A DNA stretch of 64,000 nucleotides from contig JAQPZY010001419.1 in NCBI GenBank assembly GCA_029931535.1, forward strand, positions 124,001 through 188,000, in the 5' to 3' direction. Below, piece by piece: positions 20,655 through 31,959 of this stretch. The position numbers and the translations under genes were made by a program. The notes below the pieces were generated by a model. The model searched no databases. It was given only the letters and a program-made list of their open reading frames with translations, and was not told the origin of the DNA. Numbering within the stretch: the stretch's first letter is position 1; the number at the start of each line of letters is the position of its first letter. Origin of the DNA: Margaritifera margaritifera. Its lineage: Eukaryota > Mollusca > Bivalvia > Unionida > Margaritiferidae.

Positions 20655-20741
20655 TGCTTGCTCCGAGTGAATAACGGATATATTTCATCTCGTGGGTGAA
20701 AAACTAGATGAAATATATCCGTTATTCACTCGGAGCAAGCA
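20655..20741. mobile_element. Hairpin element, perfect 36-bp arms
   Basis: Arms 20655-20690 and 20706-20741 are exact reverse complements (tgcttgctccgagtgaataa at the left edge), with a 15-base loop. The perfect match implies a recent origin or conversion. It is non-coding. Confidence 0.85.
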
Positions 20742-21152
20742 CATATCCTCTCTATATTTTTTATTATCTAAATCAACACTTTCATATGCCCCACTAAATC
20801 AACTCAATAACTCACTTAATCACTAACAAATAATAAAGACAAAGAACTATGATTTTTTTCATAGTAAAATATCTACTAGGCATTGACATTCTTGAGTCTT
20901 TTTTTATTTATTTTTACTTTCTCGACTATAATGTTGCAAACGTAAACTTTATAATCAAACAGTTGTAAAAGATCTTAAATATTAGTTTCCTTAAATTAAT
21001 GTGTATTTGCAGAGAACAAAATATCACAAATATGACCGGATTTCATCTATTTTTAAATATGTCTAACTACATTCCGTATTTCTGATTTGAGCATCAAATG
21101 TCGAGTGGACAATCACATAATTTTTGCCGTCTGCTTCTAAAACAGTTGCTAA

Positions 21153-21225
21153 ATGTATGTATGTATGTATGTATGTATGTATGTATGTATGTATGTATGT
21201 ATGTATGTATGTATGTATGTATGTA
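21153..21225. repeat. (ATGT)n microsatellite, tail of the adjacent LINE
   Basis: About 18 copies of ATGT. On the minus strand it directly follows the 3' end of the LINE at 21230-22705, which ends near gccgaaaccactacatacat. It is therefore read as the tandem tail of that retrotransposon. The 2.4 kb copy also ends in tacatacat. Confidence 0.8.
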
Positions 21226-21648
21226 GTGGTTTCGGCACTCCGCACAAAAGTGGCTATATGGTGCCAACTAAAGGTAAAGTTCGAACTGCACAAAAATTTA
21301 TGAAGATAAACCCTTCTAAATAAATGTAAACATTAAGTACAACAAGATAAAATGCAGAACGTAATGATGTTCAATTTCTGTCAGATGTATATAAAATAAC
21401 AGAAAAAGGTAACACATGTAAAATCCTTAAAACATGCTTAAAATTTTTAATAAACCTCATTCCTTTAAAAAGTCCAAGATCTTCTCCTGTGGTACATCCT
21501 CATACAGTTTCGTCATGCAGTTCACGTCTACATATTTGTCTCACAATGAGGAAATCGACACACTCGACAAGAATTTGTTCCAATGTCAGTGGACACTGGC
21601 ATGGTATACATTCAGATCGAGGTTCGCCCTTCAATAGGCATGCATGAG

Positions 21649-22020
21649 TCAGGTATGCGATCGGCACAATACCATTTCATCTCTCTGATTTGTTCTATGC
21701 GAGGAATGCCACTGTCCAATAGTGGGTTTGATGTTCTTAAATTTGCTTGTGGAATTTTCATGCCACATATTTTGCCAAGTATGACGAACATGCTGATTTA
21801 TACAATATTTGAAGTCTGTATATCGAATATTCCATTCGGAGACGGGTGACCGAAGGAAAGCTTTGGCGGCATTATCTGCCCTTTCATTGCCATTTATGCC
21901 AATGTGACTAGGTAGCCAACAGTACAGAATACTTTTCCCAGATTGTATGAGCACATCATGTTTCCTTAATATCTGGAACATTAACTGGTTGTCAGATTTA
22001 AAATTTCGCAATGCTTTCAA
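21649..22020 (-). pseudogene. RNase H-like domain of the LINE
   Basis: The frame of 123 residues contains the WLPSHIGINGNERADNAAK signature of LINE RNase H, with the conserved His and the Asp of the last catalytic motif. The earlier RNase H motifs are not in this frame. A C-terminal extension with HSSHRTNQRDEMVLCR follows. No complete upstream frame exists, so it is a remnant. Confidence 0.75.
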
Positions 22021-22305
22021 TGTAGAAAGAGAGCCCGAAAAGATAATGAAATTTGTTTTTGAGAGGTTTCAGTGTAGTTTATAGCATTCAGTATGGCTGT
22101 AATTTCTGCACTAAAAAGTGAGTCTTTATCCGGTAACTGGCTCGAGATGGTGCCATGAAGTGTTGCAACAGCAGCTACAACTTTGTCTCCATCTTTCGAA
22201 CCGTCTGTATACAGGTACGTGTGACTACGATAGGAAACTCATATTTCATTGAATTTACGCTGAAAAAGGAGAGGATTTGTTGAAGACTTTTTGAATTGGC
22301 AAAGG

Positions 22306-22620
22306 TCAAATACTATTTTGGGAGGTTTTGATAACCAATGTGGTGATTTGGGAAAACATAATTTTTGCAACACCAAAAGATGGAATGAAATTTGGTTTCC
22401 AAGTGTACAAGGTTTGATTTATGGGCCTAAAAACCATATCATATGCGGGATTAAATGGATTAGAAGTTAGTTTGGTAGTATAATGAAGAGCCAGTTTTGT
22501 TCGTCTGAGATACAGTGATGGTTCATTTGTCTCAACATAGAGGCTTTCCGAAGGGGAAGTTCTAAATGCACCCAGACAAAGTCTAAGTCTCTGACTGTGT
22601 ATAGGATCGAGCATCCGCAA
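22306..22620 (-). pseudogene. C-terminal reverse transcriptase segment of the LINE
   Basis: 104 residues corresponding to the thumb and post-RT region of I/Jockey-type elements (RLRLCLGAFRTSPSESLYVE). The catalytic Asp-Asp motif is not present because the element is 5'-truncated. A frame break separates it from the RNase H segment. Confidence 0.7.
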
Positions 22621-23077
22621 TTAAGATTTACAAGCTGATCTGTACACAATCGAGCCATAGTCAAGTTTAGATCTTTCTTATGATCTGTACAAACGTAGCA
22701 AGACCTTCCGATCTGCCCCCCCCCCCCCCATCTGCGTTTGCCACGACAGCACTGTTATTAAAACTTGTAGAGACAAATATATAATTCTAAATAGAATTAG
22801 TGAAGAAATGAAAACAATATTGTGTCATTAAAACTAATCAGAAGAAGAGAAGGTGTATGATATGTTATGATGACAAATACACGTATTCCTATATACCATC
22901 ACTAATGAGTGAGGTATTGATAACAGGGTATAATGATTAATATACACTGACGCACTAAACACTCACACACTAACAAACAAACTTATAATTGAAAAGGGAA
23001 AGTGAACGGGACGTAGGGGTATTTTTTTCAAAACAAATGCACATTCATACAGTGGCATAAACAAATTGGTAAGGGAG

Positions 23078-23333
23078 CAGTGGCGGCGCGGGGGGGGGGG
23101 GGGGCAATTGTCCCCAAGCGCAATGCGATGGGGGAGCCGTCGGGAGTTTTTTGTTTTTTTTAGCTGAAATTTTCATAGCATTTTCACCTCACCTTAAAGT
23201 AACGGTGGAAATTCTTCACAAAACTTATATTTAGATGCAGAGGGACGGGGGTTTGGCAACTGACAAAAACTTTTTCTCTGTGGCAAAGTAGGGGCGCCAC
23301 TAAAGAACATTACCCCCCCGGGCGCCGCTACTG
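23078..23333. mobile_element. hAT-type MITE, 256 bp, 8-bp target duplication
   Basis: Starts cagtggcggcgc and ends with its inverted counterpart gcgccgctactg. It is flanked by taagggag (23070-23077) and taagagag (23334-23341), an 8-bp target duplication with one change. 8-bp duplications and CAGTGGC-like ends are typical of hAT elements. It is non-coding and sits in the core of the fold-back element. Confidence 0.75.
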
Positions 23334-23487
23334 TAAGAGAGTACAGGTGATGTGCTGTTTGTTTTACAAACGCTCTTTCTTACAAACCAACATCCATATT
23401 TACAAACCATTGCCAAGAGAGAGAAGGTGTATGACATATTATGATGGCAATCACTCATAAATACAAACAAGCACACATCTCCCACTC

Positions 23488-23880
23488 TTACAGACAAATC
23501 TTCATTCTTACAAACTCACAAGTTGCACTGAACGGTGTATCCGTCTTGCGTCTGGATTTTATACTTAGTGTGAGAATACTGGAGTAAAACTGGATACAAG
23601 CAAGTGTCACCATGAAACGATCACAAAACTCTATATAGAATCCAGAAGAGAAACCATTGACGTCGACAATGTACCCTGTCGCCCGACACGAAGAATGCGG
23701 TGTTAGCACAAGTACATCCACGACAAATCGTACGAGAGTGAAAGTTGCCATGTACCACCCGAGGATTATTTCCATATCTATCCAGTGACTAAGGTGACTT
23801 TCTGAAAATTTCGAACGACAGCATGCACTCAAGGATTTTAAGTCAGACACCCCCGCAGAGAAAACGGCCATGTTTATCAC
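23488..23880 (-). CDS. Unidentified 130-residue ORF in the fold-back core
   Basis: An intact minus-strand frame begins MINMAVFSAGVSDLKSL and contains hydrophobic stretches (IILGWYMATFTLVRFVVDVL and FMVTLACIQFYSSILTL). This suggests two possible membrane segments. It fills nearly the whole unique core between the two arms. I do not recognise it. It could be a captured host exon, a transposon-encoded protein or chance; no start context or splice evidence decides this. Confidence 0.3.
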   Translation of the reverse strand: MINMAVFSAGVSDLKSLSACCRSKFSESHLSHWIDMEIILGWYMATFTLVRFVVDVLVLTPHSSCRATGYIVDVNGFSSGFYIEFCDRFMVTLACIQFYSSILTLSIKSRRKTDTPFSATCEFVRMKICL

Positions 23881-24410
23881 TGATTTGTTTTTTAGGTGTC
23901 ATTGAGTGATTGTGTGTTTGTATATATAAAAAAATACCCCATATTTCCCCTCCTTCACTTATCAGAATATTTGTAAGTGTCATTGTGTGATTGTGTGTTT
24001 GTATCAAGATAATACCCCTTTTCAATCATAGGTTTATTTGTAAGTGTGTGGGTGTTTAGTACGTAAGAGCGTTTTTTATTCATTATACCCTATTATCCAT
24101 GCCTCAATCATTAATTTCTTTGTAGGTGTTATTGATGGTATATAGGAATACGTGTATTTGTAATCATAACATATCCTACCCCTTCTCTTCTACTGATTAG
24201 TTTTAATGACACAATATTGTTTTCATTTCTTCGCTAATTTAACATTAAAGTCAGAAAGAAAGAATAAATAAGAAAAGAACAAAATATTGTTGCTGCATGT
24301 TAAATAATTTGTTATAAAAAAATTATCTTCGGTCTTTATTAATCGCTAGTGACTGAGTGAGTTACTATGTTGGTTGAGCGGGGCACATGAAGTGTTCATT
24401 GTTTACTTTT

Positions 24411-24414
<4 letters not shown>

Positions 24415-24468
<54 letters not shown>
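24415..24468. repeat. (TC)n microsatellite
   Basis: Simple repeat of 54 bases in the right arm of the fold-back element, complementary in place to (GA)n at 20181-20240. Confidence 0.95.
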
Positions 24469-24471
<3 letters not shown>

Positions 24472-24842
24472 GGGTCTGTAGCAATAACACAGGGTCGTGC
24501 CACACATAAACATTTGGGCAAATGTGTAACTTGTAATCTTGTTTTTGACAAAATGTATCAACGTGGAGTAAAAGTCAAATTATTAGTGATATTCAGCACG
24601 GTTGTTGTCGGTAATTGCGCAATAATGTAAATTTCCATTAGACTCTCTAATGACCCAATCGTTATTGTTAAATTCGCATTAGTGTCTATACCATCCCAAA
24701 TGTAATGTTAAAGTCCCATTAGTGTTAATATCTTCCCAAACGTACCGCTAGAATCCCATTAGTCTATATTATCTCCCATAACTACTAACATCTTTTCCAG
24801 CTCGGCTGTTAGCCATTTTGTTACACCAGCAAAAGTCAGACG

Positions 24843-25080
24843 AGCCGCGGTAGCTCAGTGGTTAAGGCGTGGGACTCGTGATCAGAAGGGTGCGGGTTTG
24901 ATTCCAGCCAACGTATCAGCTTGATTCGGCAACTGTGGCGTGTCCTATGGCAAGGCACTTTATAACTATACTTGCCTCGTCTGACTTGTCACGATATAAT
25001 CTTTAAAGTGTTGTGCCCAAAACACCAAACCAAACCTCCAAACCAAAACACCAAACCAAAACACCAAACCACCAAAAAGC
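24843..25080 (+). mobile_element. tRNA-derived SINE
   Basis: The 5' part is tRNA-like: A box tagctcagtgg (24853-24863) and B box gggtttgattcc (24896-24906) at normal spacing, typical of a Pol III promoter. It is followed by a conserved-looking word tgtcctatggcaaggcactt (24940-24960) and then an A/C-rich repeated tail (caaaccaaaacac units, 25019-25078). It is directly next to the right end of the fold-back element. No target duplication was resolved. The head is not a functional tRNA because a matching acceptor stem and CCA-ready end are absent. Confidence 0.7.
25019..25078. repeat. caaaccaaaacac minisatellite
   Basis: About five copies of a 13-14 bp C/A-rich unit. Probably the 3' tail of the SINE before it. 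Confidence 0.8.
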
Positions 25081-26043
25081 AAATTGCGCAGCAAAGTACG
25101 TCTTGGATGAATGACACATCGCATGCCTTTTACACGTTTTCGATTTTCTTTCAAGATTTGTATTTGGAATGGAATTAACTAGTTTTTAATGTTTTTAAAA
25201 TCTTGTTGAAATTTCAAATTTGCTTTAATAAGTTTTTCCCATTAAAGATTACAGTTTTGGATAGAATCGCGACTTAGATTTGCATTATGTGGGATCCTGC
25301 TTCATCATCCGGGTGAAATCATTGCTATTCTACTTTTCGCATAGGAAGCAATATGCAGTTTACAACCGCTTATAACAAATTGAAAATGTATATTTTACAC
25401 AAAAACATTCGTAATATATAGCGCTACAAGTCGCATACCTTATACATTTTGAAATAAGCAGACGTGGACGTTATAAACTTTAGCATATTCGTTCGAACCG
25501 ATCAAGCTTGGTCAATGGACAAGAACACCCTAACCATCTACTAACCATCTACTGGACACATTGACATATCTCGTTTATGTTAAAATTTTGTCAGCTGATT
25601 GTTTTTATCAGTAGTAATATGTACCTCCGAATGTCACAATTGCACAAAAGATCTTTTAATTTTGGATCAAGTAAGAAACATTCAGGAGAAGGAGTGAAGA
25701 CTGACTTCCATACGATTTTTTACAATTGCCGAGGGTAACCAAAAACGAAAAACCGGACATCATACAGGTGGAAAATTTCAAATAGCAGTTTAATTTATTC
25801 AGCAGGAGATATAAATATTTTACATTTGTGCAATCAAAATAAGGCAGGATAAGCCAAAAAGATATTAAACAAGGGTTTTCCTCGACAACTTTTGTATATG
25901 GTACGCAAGTTATTCAGTCGTACCGTTTAAAAATACAGTTTTACAACAGAGCAAAGGGACATTATTTTTAAAGTGATTCCATTATGATGACGGCAACAGG
26001 ATGGGTGCCGTAACCCGGATCCGCTGTAAGCACCAGAGAATTT

Positions 26044-26160
26044 GAGATGGTATAGGGGCTGGTATTTACAGCAAGGCAATGGGTGCCGTAACCCGCGGAT
26101 CCAGGTGCGAATCTCCGTAGAGTACGAATTAAAATTCTCTAACCTGTATGATAATATTAT
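26044..26160 (+). repeat. SINE-like unit, copy A
   Basis: The sequence gatggtataggggctggt followed by gggtgccgtaacccgcgga and tacgaattaaaattctct has the spacing of an A and B box (cgaatctcc near 26108). It is repeated with differences at 26417-26530. A rearranged fragment with part of the unit inverted lies at 25995-26040. Confidence 0.55.
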
Positions 26161-26416
26161 TTATTGGTATTTAAAAATTATATTAATGTTATCAAGCATT
26201 CTCCTGTAGAATCCAGGGATAATACTTTCCGCTCTGTTTGGTGTATATTTGTAATTCTCTATAATAACTTCTATATACCTTGAGTAAGAATCCATATGGT
26301 CTGTATACTTAGATGAGAATTAATTACTGGGTCGACATGCGGGTATGTCTGCTTCGCACGAATGCCTATACCACCGACTTTTTGTAATATCATTTTTTGG
26401 TGATGTGTGCATGGTC

Positions 26417-26635
<219 letters not shown>

Positions 26636-27165
26636 TCTATTCTGTATCGAGCATCTTCATCAATTGCCCTCTTCACATCAGCCACTTTCCCGCTCACCAA
26701 TCGCAGAAAACGGTCTTCTAGAACGTGGGTTATATTCCATGGAGTTGCAACCGCCTCTAAAAGGATGAAACCACCTCAGAATTGTAGGATGTGATAGAGA
26801 ATTACATCCGTAAACCTTATCCAACAGTAAAAGAGCCCCGATTTTACAGTCAGCTCTTTGTTCAGTAGCAGAATTGTTTCTCCTTCTTCCTACATTTGTA
26901 CGTCACTGTCATTTAACTATGTTACGTCACACGCATTTATTACATACCCATTTAATCTTATATCCATGATCTGGCGTTCGATACAGCAATCCATATTTCC
27001 GTATCACACACCCAGATTTGAACTACTTAGGTGCCTTCTTTGACGTCCGCGCGTAGATGTTTTTAGACACAGTGAATCGAACTTTTTATAAATCCCAGTT
27101 CGTTTTAAATTACATTCATACAGTAAATATAAAAATATTTAGAAAGCGTGAAAAAGGGGGTATGT

Positions 27166-27338
27166 AATAAATACAAAACCGCATTCCTGTTTTGTGCTGA
27201 GTCGGTGGAAAGCATTCGTTTGATATGGCTTATGAATACGTCTCGGCCTGATGGCCTCGATGTGTCCATACTACGCCGTATGAAACTCGTTGTTTCCGCC
27301 GACTCAGAACAAAACACGTATGCAGTTTTGTTTATATA
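27166..27338. mobile_element. Palindromic (fold-back) element, about 80 bp arms
   Basis: The left half (taaatacaaaaccgcattcc, gagtcggtggaaa) is the reverse complement of the right half (tttccgccgactcagaac, tgcagttttgtttata) with scattered mismatches; the centre is ggcctgatggcc near 27247-27258. Because of the palindrome, the frames on the two strands encode similar peptides; neither is a gene. Confidence 0.75.
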
Positions 27339-27486
27339 TCTGCATATGTCCGGCGTGATGTACGTGCTGCTGCATATCATTTTATATAACGTTATTTTGT
27401 ATATCGATCGGGATCAAATTTATTGATAGGTTCAAAGAAACAAAATAGTTACAACAAAATATTCAGAACTTTTCAAATACCCCTCG

Positions 27487-27549
27487 TACATACATACATA
27501 CATACATACATACATACATACATACATACATACATACATACATACATAC
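27487..27549. repeat. (CATA)n microsatellite
   Basis: About 15 copies of the tetranucleotide. Confidence 0.95.
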
Positions 27550-28009
27550 CACAACGAAGTTATATTAAAAAATAAAATAAAGAAAAGGCCACTTTTCCCA
27601 CTGCCTTTCTAATTAATTGTAAATTAACACATTCATTTTTAATCATCGAGTGCAGAAAATAAAAAATAAGAATGCACGACGTCAATGAATTTAAAGTAAC
27701 GTCATGTCAGAAAAATCCAACTTTGCTTATGGCACGTCTGTTTCGACTAAAATTTGACAAAATTTTAATCAGTTTGTACAAAACAAGGCCCAATGAGTCG
27801 CTATAGAAAAAAAACGGTGAACTTTTGTAATTGGGTCGAAATTGACTCTTATAGTACCTACCCCTTTCTGTTGGTCCGGCCATTCCATACCAACGAAAAC
27901 AACAGAGAACCAAATATTCTCTGTATTGCGTGTTTTGTTTGCGGGTGATCTCTGATCACTTTGCTTTAAAAATGGACAATGTTCTACATATCTGAATGTA
28001 TACTTTTAT

Positions 28010-30160
28010 GGTTCAAACTTCGGTATGGCCATGAGTGTACCGGTTGTGAAGGCCTTCAAACTTCGGTACGGCCATGGATGTACCTTGAGGCTTTAAGTAA
28101 CAAGAGTACCACACAGCACATTATATCCCCATCGTGTGCCCTTTTCCCTACCAATGACCTTGACCTCAGAGCACACCAACCTTCCAGCTGCACGATAAGG
28201 TATGGAGCTGGGTAAAAGTTCATAAAAAATATCTTAAGTGGTTAAAAAGTGACAGCCTGGATAAGAAAACAGGCCACTGACTTCCCTTGTTTTTGACTTT
28301 GACTTTGGGGGCAGATGGTATGACTATGAATATTTGAGACACTATTATGTCCAGATTTATAGCAGGCTAAAGTTGCATGTAAATATCTTCATTGATTCAA
28401 ATGTTATACCTATACATGGATAGAGGTCGCTGATTTATATTTACCCTGGTTGTGACCTTAACCTTGAGACTGAAGTCATGGCTATGGTATTTCTAGTCAT
28501 GATATATAACTGGTTCAAGTTTCATTAAAATATCTTCAATAGTTCAAAAGTTATCATCCAGAAAATTTACAAATCACATAATAATATTTTCCCTTGCCTT
28601 GCTGTAAACTTGACCTAGTGGCAAGGGGCCTGTATATGATATGTGACACACTGTCTAGTCATAATATATACATGGGCAGAGTTTCAAGAAATCTCTCCAG
28701 CTGTCACAAAGTTATGGGCTGGACAAGCAAATGTTAACTAAAGGATGGGCATACAATGCGTTAGCGTAATATGCCCGATTTAAGACGGGTGTACAAAATG
28801 CATCAATACTTGTATCATCATTTAACATGACACCAGAGTGACATGTCACCAGAAGTGTTCTTGCCTTGACCTTGACCTTAAGAAATGACATAGAACATGG
28901 TATATAACACACTCTCTAGTCAGTATATATCAGTATACATACATTCTTCCCAACATCTTAAACAGCTTCAAGAGCTAGAGCCTGAATACAAGAACTGAAT
29001 ACCTTAACCTTTAAGATATAATTATGAAAGTGGTATATGAATTACTACCATGTTATGATGGATATGAGCATATTCAGTTTAATCTCTAAAAATGGGTTTT
29101 TAGTTCAAGACTTGGTCTGAAATATATGTATATTAGTATGTGATCATAACCTTGTGGCTAAGATTATGAAAGTCACAAAAAGTCAAGATGTAAAATTTTA
29201 CAATATTTGATTCACTACATTTAATGCCTTTTAGTTACAGTCAAGACAACACAAGTAAGTAACCTTGAGATGACAGTGACCTTAACTTTGCAGATAGGAT
29301 CTTGATAGTGGTACAAGACACACCATTCAATATATTTTATTTTCATTACTTAAACAGGTTCTGAGCCACAGCCCAACCATGAAAAATAACCTTGACCTTG
29401 CAAATTGGATCATAAAAGTGTGGTATGTGACACAAACTTAGGTTATGATGCATGAATATACAACGTTTCATCTCACTATTACTATCCTTGAGAATTTCTG
29501 AGCTAGAGCCCTGTCACAAAAATAGATAATGTGTATCTATGATCTTAACCTTGATGGAAATACCATGACAAATAAATGGCACATTCAGAAGGTATGATTT
29601 AAACATAGGTTCAATTAAACTACCTTCAATGACTTTAGAGTTACAGTCCTAATACAAAAGTGAGTAAGCCTCACATCTGACTTTGATCTTGCTGATAGGA
29701 CCATGCTATTGATACACATGATAGGTACACGATACACACTCAAGCTTTGATTTTACAGGGGAAAACATGTCATTTCATGATCTTTAACAACAGCTTTTGG
29801 GTGACAGCTTGGACACACAAGCAATTATATTGACCTGAGACCTGGCTTTACAAATAGGTCCATGTAAGAGCCAAAAGTGTCAAGATCAAATCATGATGTA
29901 CAGCTATACAGAGTTTTATGTCTATTACTTTGTTTAAAAGTTTGCAAGTTACAGTTCCAAACAAATATAGTAATTTCCACCTTTGACCTTCAAATGAGAA
30001 CCATGAAAGTGGCAAATTTGACACCCTTGTCTTACATATGTGTAAAAGATTACCGATTTTTATGCCACTACTTCTATCAGATTCAGAGTTACAAACAGAA
30101 CACTAAAAGTAAATGTAACCTAGATCTATGACCTTGACTTTCGAGAAAGGATGGTAACAC
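28010..30160. repeat. Diverged repeat array rich in TGACCTTGA
   Basis: Segments of about 150 bp recur, each with text like ttcaagtttcattaaaatat, cttcaatggttcaaaagtta and a tgaccttgacctt block, for example near 28154, 28440, 28861, 29278, 29391, 29985 and 30130. The same family occurs at 56880-57260 (shared tacatggatagaggtcgc). It is non-coding and strongly diverged, so old. Confidence 0.6.
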
Positions 30161-30533
30161 ACTCTAGTTTGTTCCGATATGTAAATTTACAAAACATCAT
30201 GAAGTCAATGGGCTAGTTTCAGTAAACCTTGCAAGCAGAATAATACTGGATGATTTTGCACAAAATTACACAAATATCCATGCACACTGATTCCGCATTT
30301 TCTTCAAGGAGCATGTGGGTAGTGTCACTTGTGCAGTTTTCAAACTGGATGATTGCTTTGTTAAACATCAAATTCAGTGTAATCCAAAATGATATACAGG
30401 AAAAAACCTAGAATTAGGTAAATTATATGGCACTGCACATCACCACGCTCCAATCTATGCGGGTATGGGTATGGCCTGATCCAGGGTCAAATTTTTCAAT
30501 ACTGTAAATGTGTATTTCTCTTTTTATATCCAG

Positions 30534-30536
<3 letters not shown>

Positions 30537-30573
<37 letters not shown>

Positions 30574-30594
30574 TGTGTGTGTGTGTGTGTGTGT
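30537..30594. repeat. (GT)n microsatellite
   Basis: 58 bases of GT with one interruption (ct). It abuts the left end of the probable LTR. Confidence 0.95.
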
Positions 30595-30596
30595 AT

Positions 30597-31523
30597 TGTT
30601 ACGACTAGGGGTAATGTAACAAAAGAAAAGACTCAAACAAGCTTTCAAGATTTAAAATACAAATATTTAATTTCCTACAATATTAAAATATTTCAACAAA
30701 CAATCAAAGTGAAAGAATTAAAAATTACTTTACAGTATAGAATATCCTTAAAAGTCCTACATTGTTCTATAGTTCACTGATCCGGAAGTTAATCCAAATG
30801 TTCCGAATGAAGAAGGTTTCGAATGAAACCTTCACTGTACTGATGTACTAACAAGAATCAGTTATATCCAAGTGTTATTAATTCCAAATAGTCCTTGTGA
30901 ATATGGAATATCACACAAGTTCTAGAAATGTTTCCGATAATTCCACGGAGCTGTATAATTCTTAAAGTTTAAATAAAAGTACTGAATCCAAAATATACTG
31001 TATAATAATGATAGTAATATCACTGAAGCAGAATATCCACACAAAATGAACCAATCTCGTTTATGACCTCTCAGGCTGACAAACTATGCTAGAATCCCAA
31101 ACACAGCAATACATCTTATTATATAGCTTCTGACTGCGCAGAACAGAATAAGGAAAACCAATTTAAACTGTATTGCGACTTAAAAACAATTTAATCCTTC
31201 TAGAAAACAAACTTTTCCGAACCAATCAGAAACTAGGTTATGCGTGACACCGCTAAAGTACCTGTGCAATAACGTTTCTTTCAGTCAACAAAGTATTGAC
31301 TTCTTAATTGAACATAGAATCTAGGTCAGAAGTTCAACCCTCACGCGTTAAATCACGTGATATGACTAATGCTACAACCGACAATATTTCCAAAGACCAA
31401 TGTACTGAGTCACATTGAAATACCGTATATGTACTTTCTGCAAGAAGACAGCTGTTAGACTATTATGCAGAGATCATAAAACTACCATTTTTTAAAAACG
31501 AACTGATACATAATTCCGTAACA
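30597..31523. mobile_element. Probable solo LTR, 0.93 kb
   Basis: The segment begins tgttacgactagg and ends attccgtaaca, giving the TG...CA ends and short inverted repeat TGTTACG of LTRs. On the minus strand a TATA-like box (ctatataataag, near 31125) lies inside, consistent with an LTR promoter in that orientation. There is no primer site, gag or pol beside it, so it is read as a solo LTR. Flanking target duplication is unclear (tgtat against atata), partly because of the microsatellite on the left. Confidence 0.5.
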
Positions 31524-31734
31524 ATATACTCCTTCACTCTCCGTCATACTGAATGCATATTCATTCCTCTGTAACTAATGTATGTAAAAATAGCATTGTG
31601 ATTTAAAGTTGCTACAAGCATCGGAAATCACGTTATCAACCAGCATTTGTAGTTAACTATTTTGAGACGACCCTCTTTTTCTCACATCAACTTACTTCAA
31701 GCTATTTTCCATAGGTTAGAAGCGTCTAAGTCGG

Positions 31735-31957
31735 CACGGCGATTTTTAGGGGCCCGCGGAACAACTCGGCAATAAAAATAAATTAATCTTTGCAGTAAAT
31801 ATTAAAATTTGTTCCTTGCAAGAGTCTAATTTATGGTAGATTACTACAGGTTGTATATGCAAAACTGTACAGAGGTTTTTATGTACAAAAAATTAAACTA
31901 GTTTTTGGGCCAATGATTGCTCTGCCCAAGGGCCTGGAATTTTTTTCGGCGGGCCTA
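31735..31957 (+). mobile_element. hAT-type MITE fragment, same family as 51549-51819
   Basis: About 220 bp aligned in the same orientation with 51549-51819 (shared aaaatttgttccttg, agattactacaggtt, aaaaaattaaactagttt and a ctgccca...gggcc end). The first 50 bp of the family are missing or diverged, so it is an incomplete copy. No target duplication is visible. Confidence 0.6.
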
Positions 31958-31959
31958 CA

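Larger units (their letters stand above)
21230..22705 (-). mobile_element. Non-LTR retrotransposon (LINE), 5'-truncated, RT C-terminus plus RNase H
   Basis: The minus-strand frame 22620-22306 carries the end of the reverse transcriptase domain (LDPIHSQRLRLCLGAFRTSP, then ESLYVETNEPSLYLRR). The frame 22020-21649 carries an RNase H-like segment (ILYCWLPSHIGINGNERADN). An RNase H after the RT indicates an I- or Jockey-group type LINE. Frames are broken by stops. The 5' end is cut at about 22705, next to a run of C. It is inserted in the left arm of the fold-back element and has the (ATGT)n tail at its 3' end. Confidence 0.8.
19828..24805. mobile_element. Large fold-back element with split left arm
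   Basis: The right arm (about 23890-24805) is the reverse complement of three separated pieces on the left: 19828-20260, about 20775-20945, and 22776-23045. The outer part of each arm is a diverged tandem repeat of about 48 bp (gggacaataaagacactaat and relatives) followed by a GA/TC microsatellite. The left arm was opened by later insertions: 20265-20770 (tRNA-like text plus a hairpin), about 20950-22775 (LINE with its tail), and a hAT MITE in the core (23078-23333). Removing them leaves arms near 0.9 kb around a core of about 0.6 kb with one 130-codon minus-strand frame. No transposase is recognised, so the superfamily is unknown. Confidence 0.65.
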
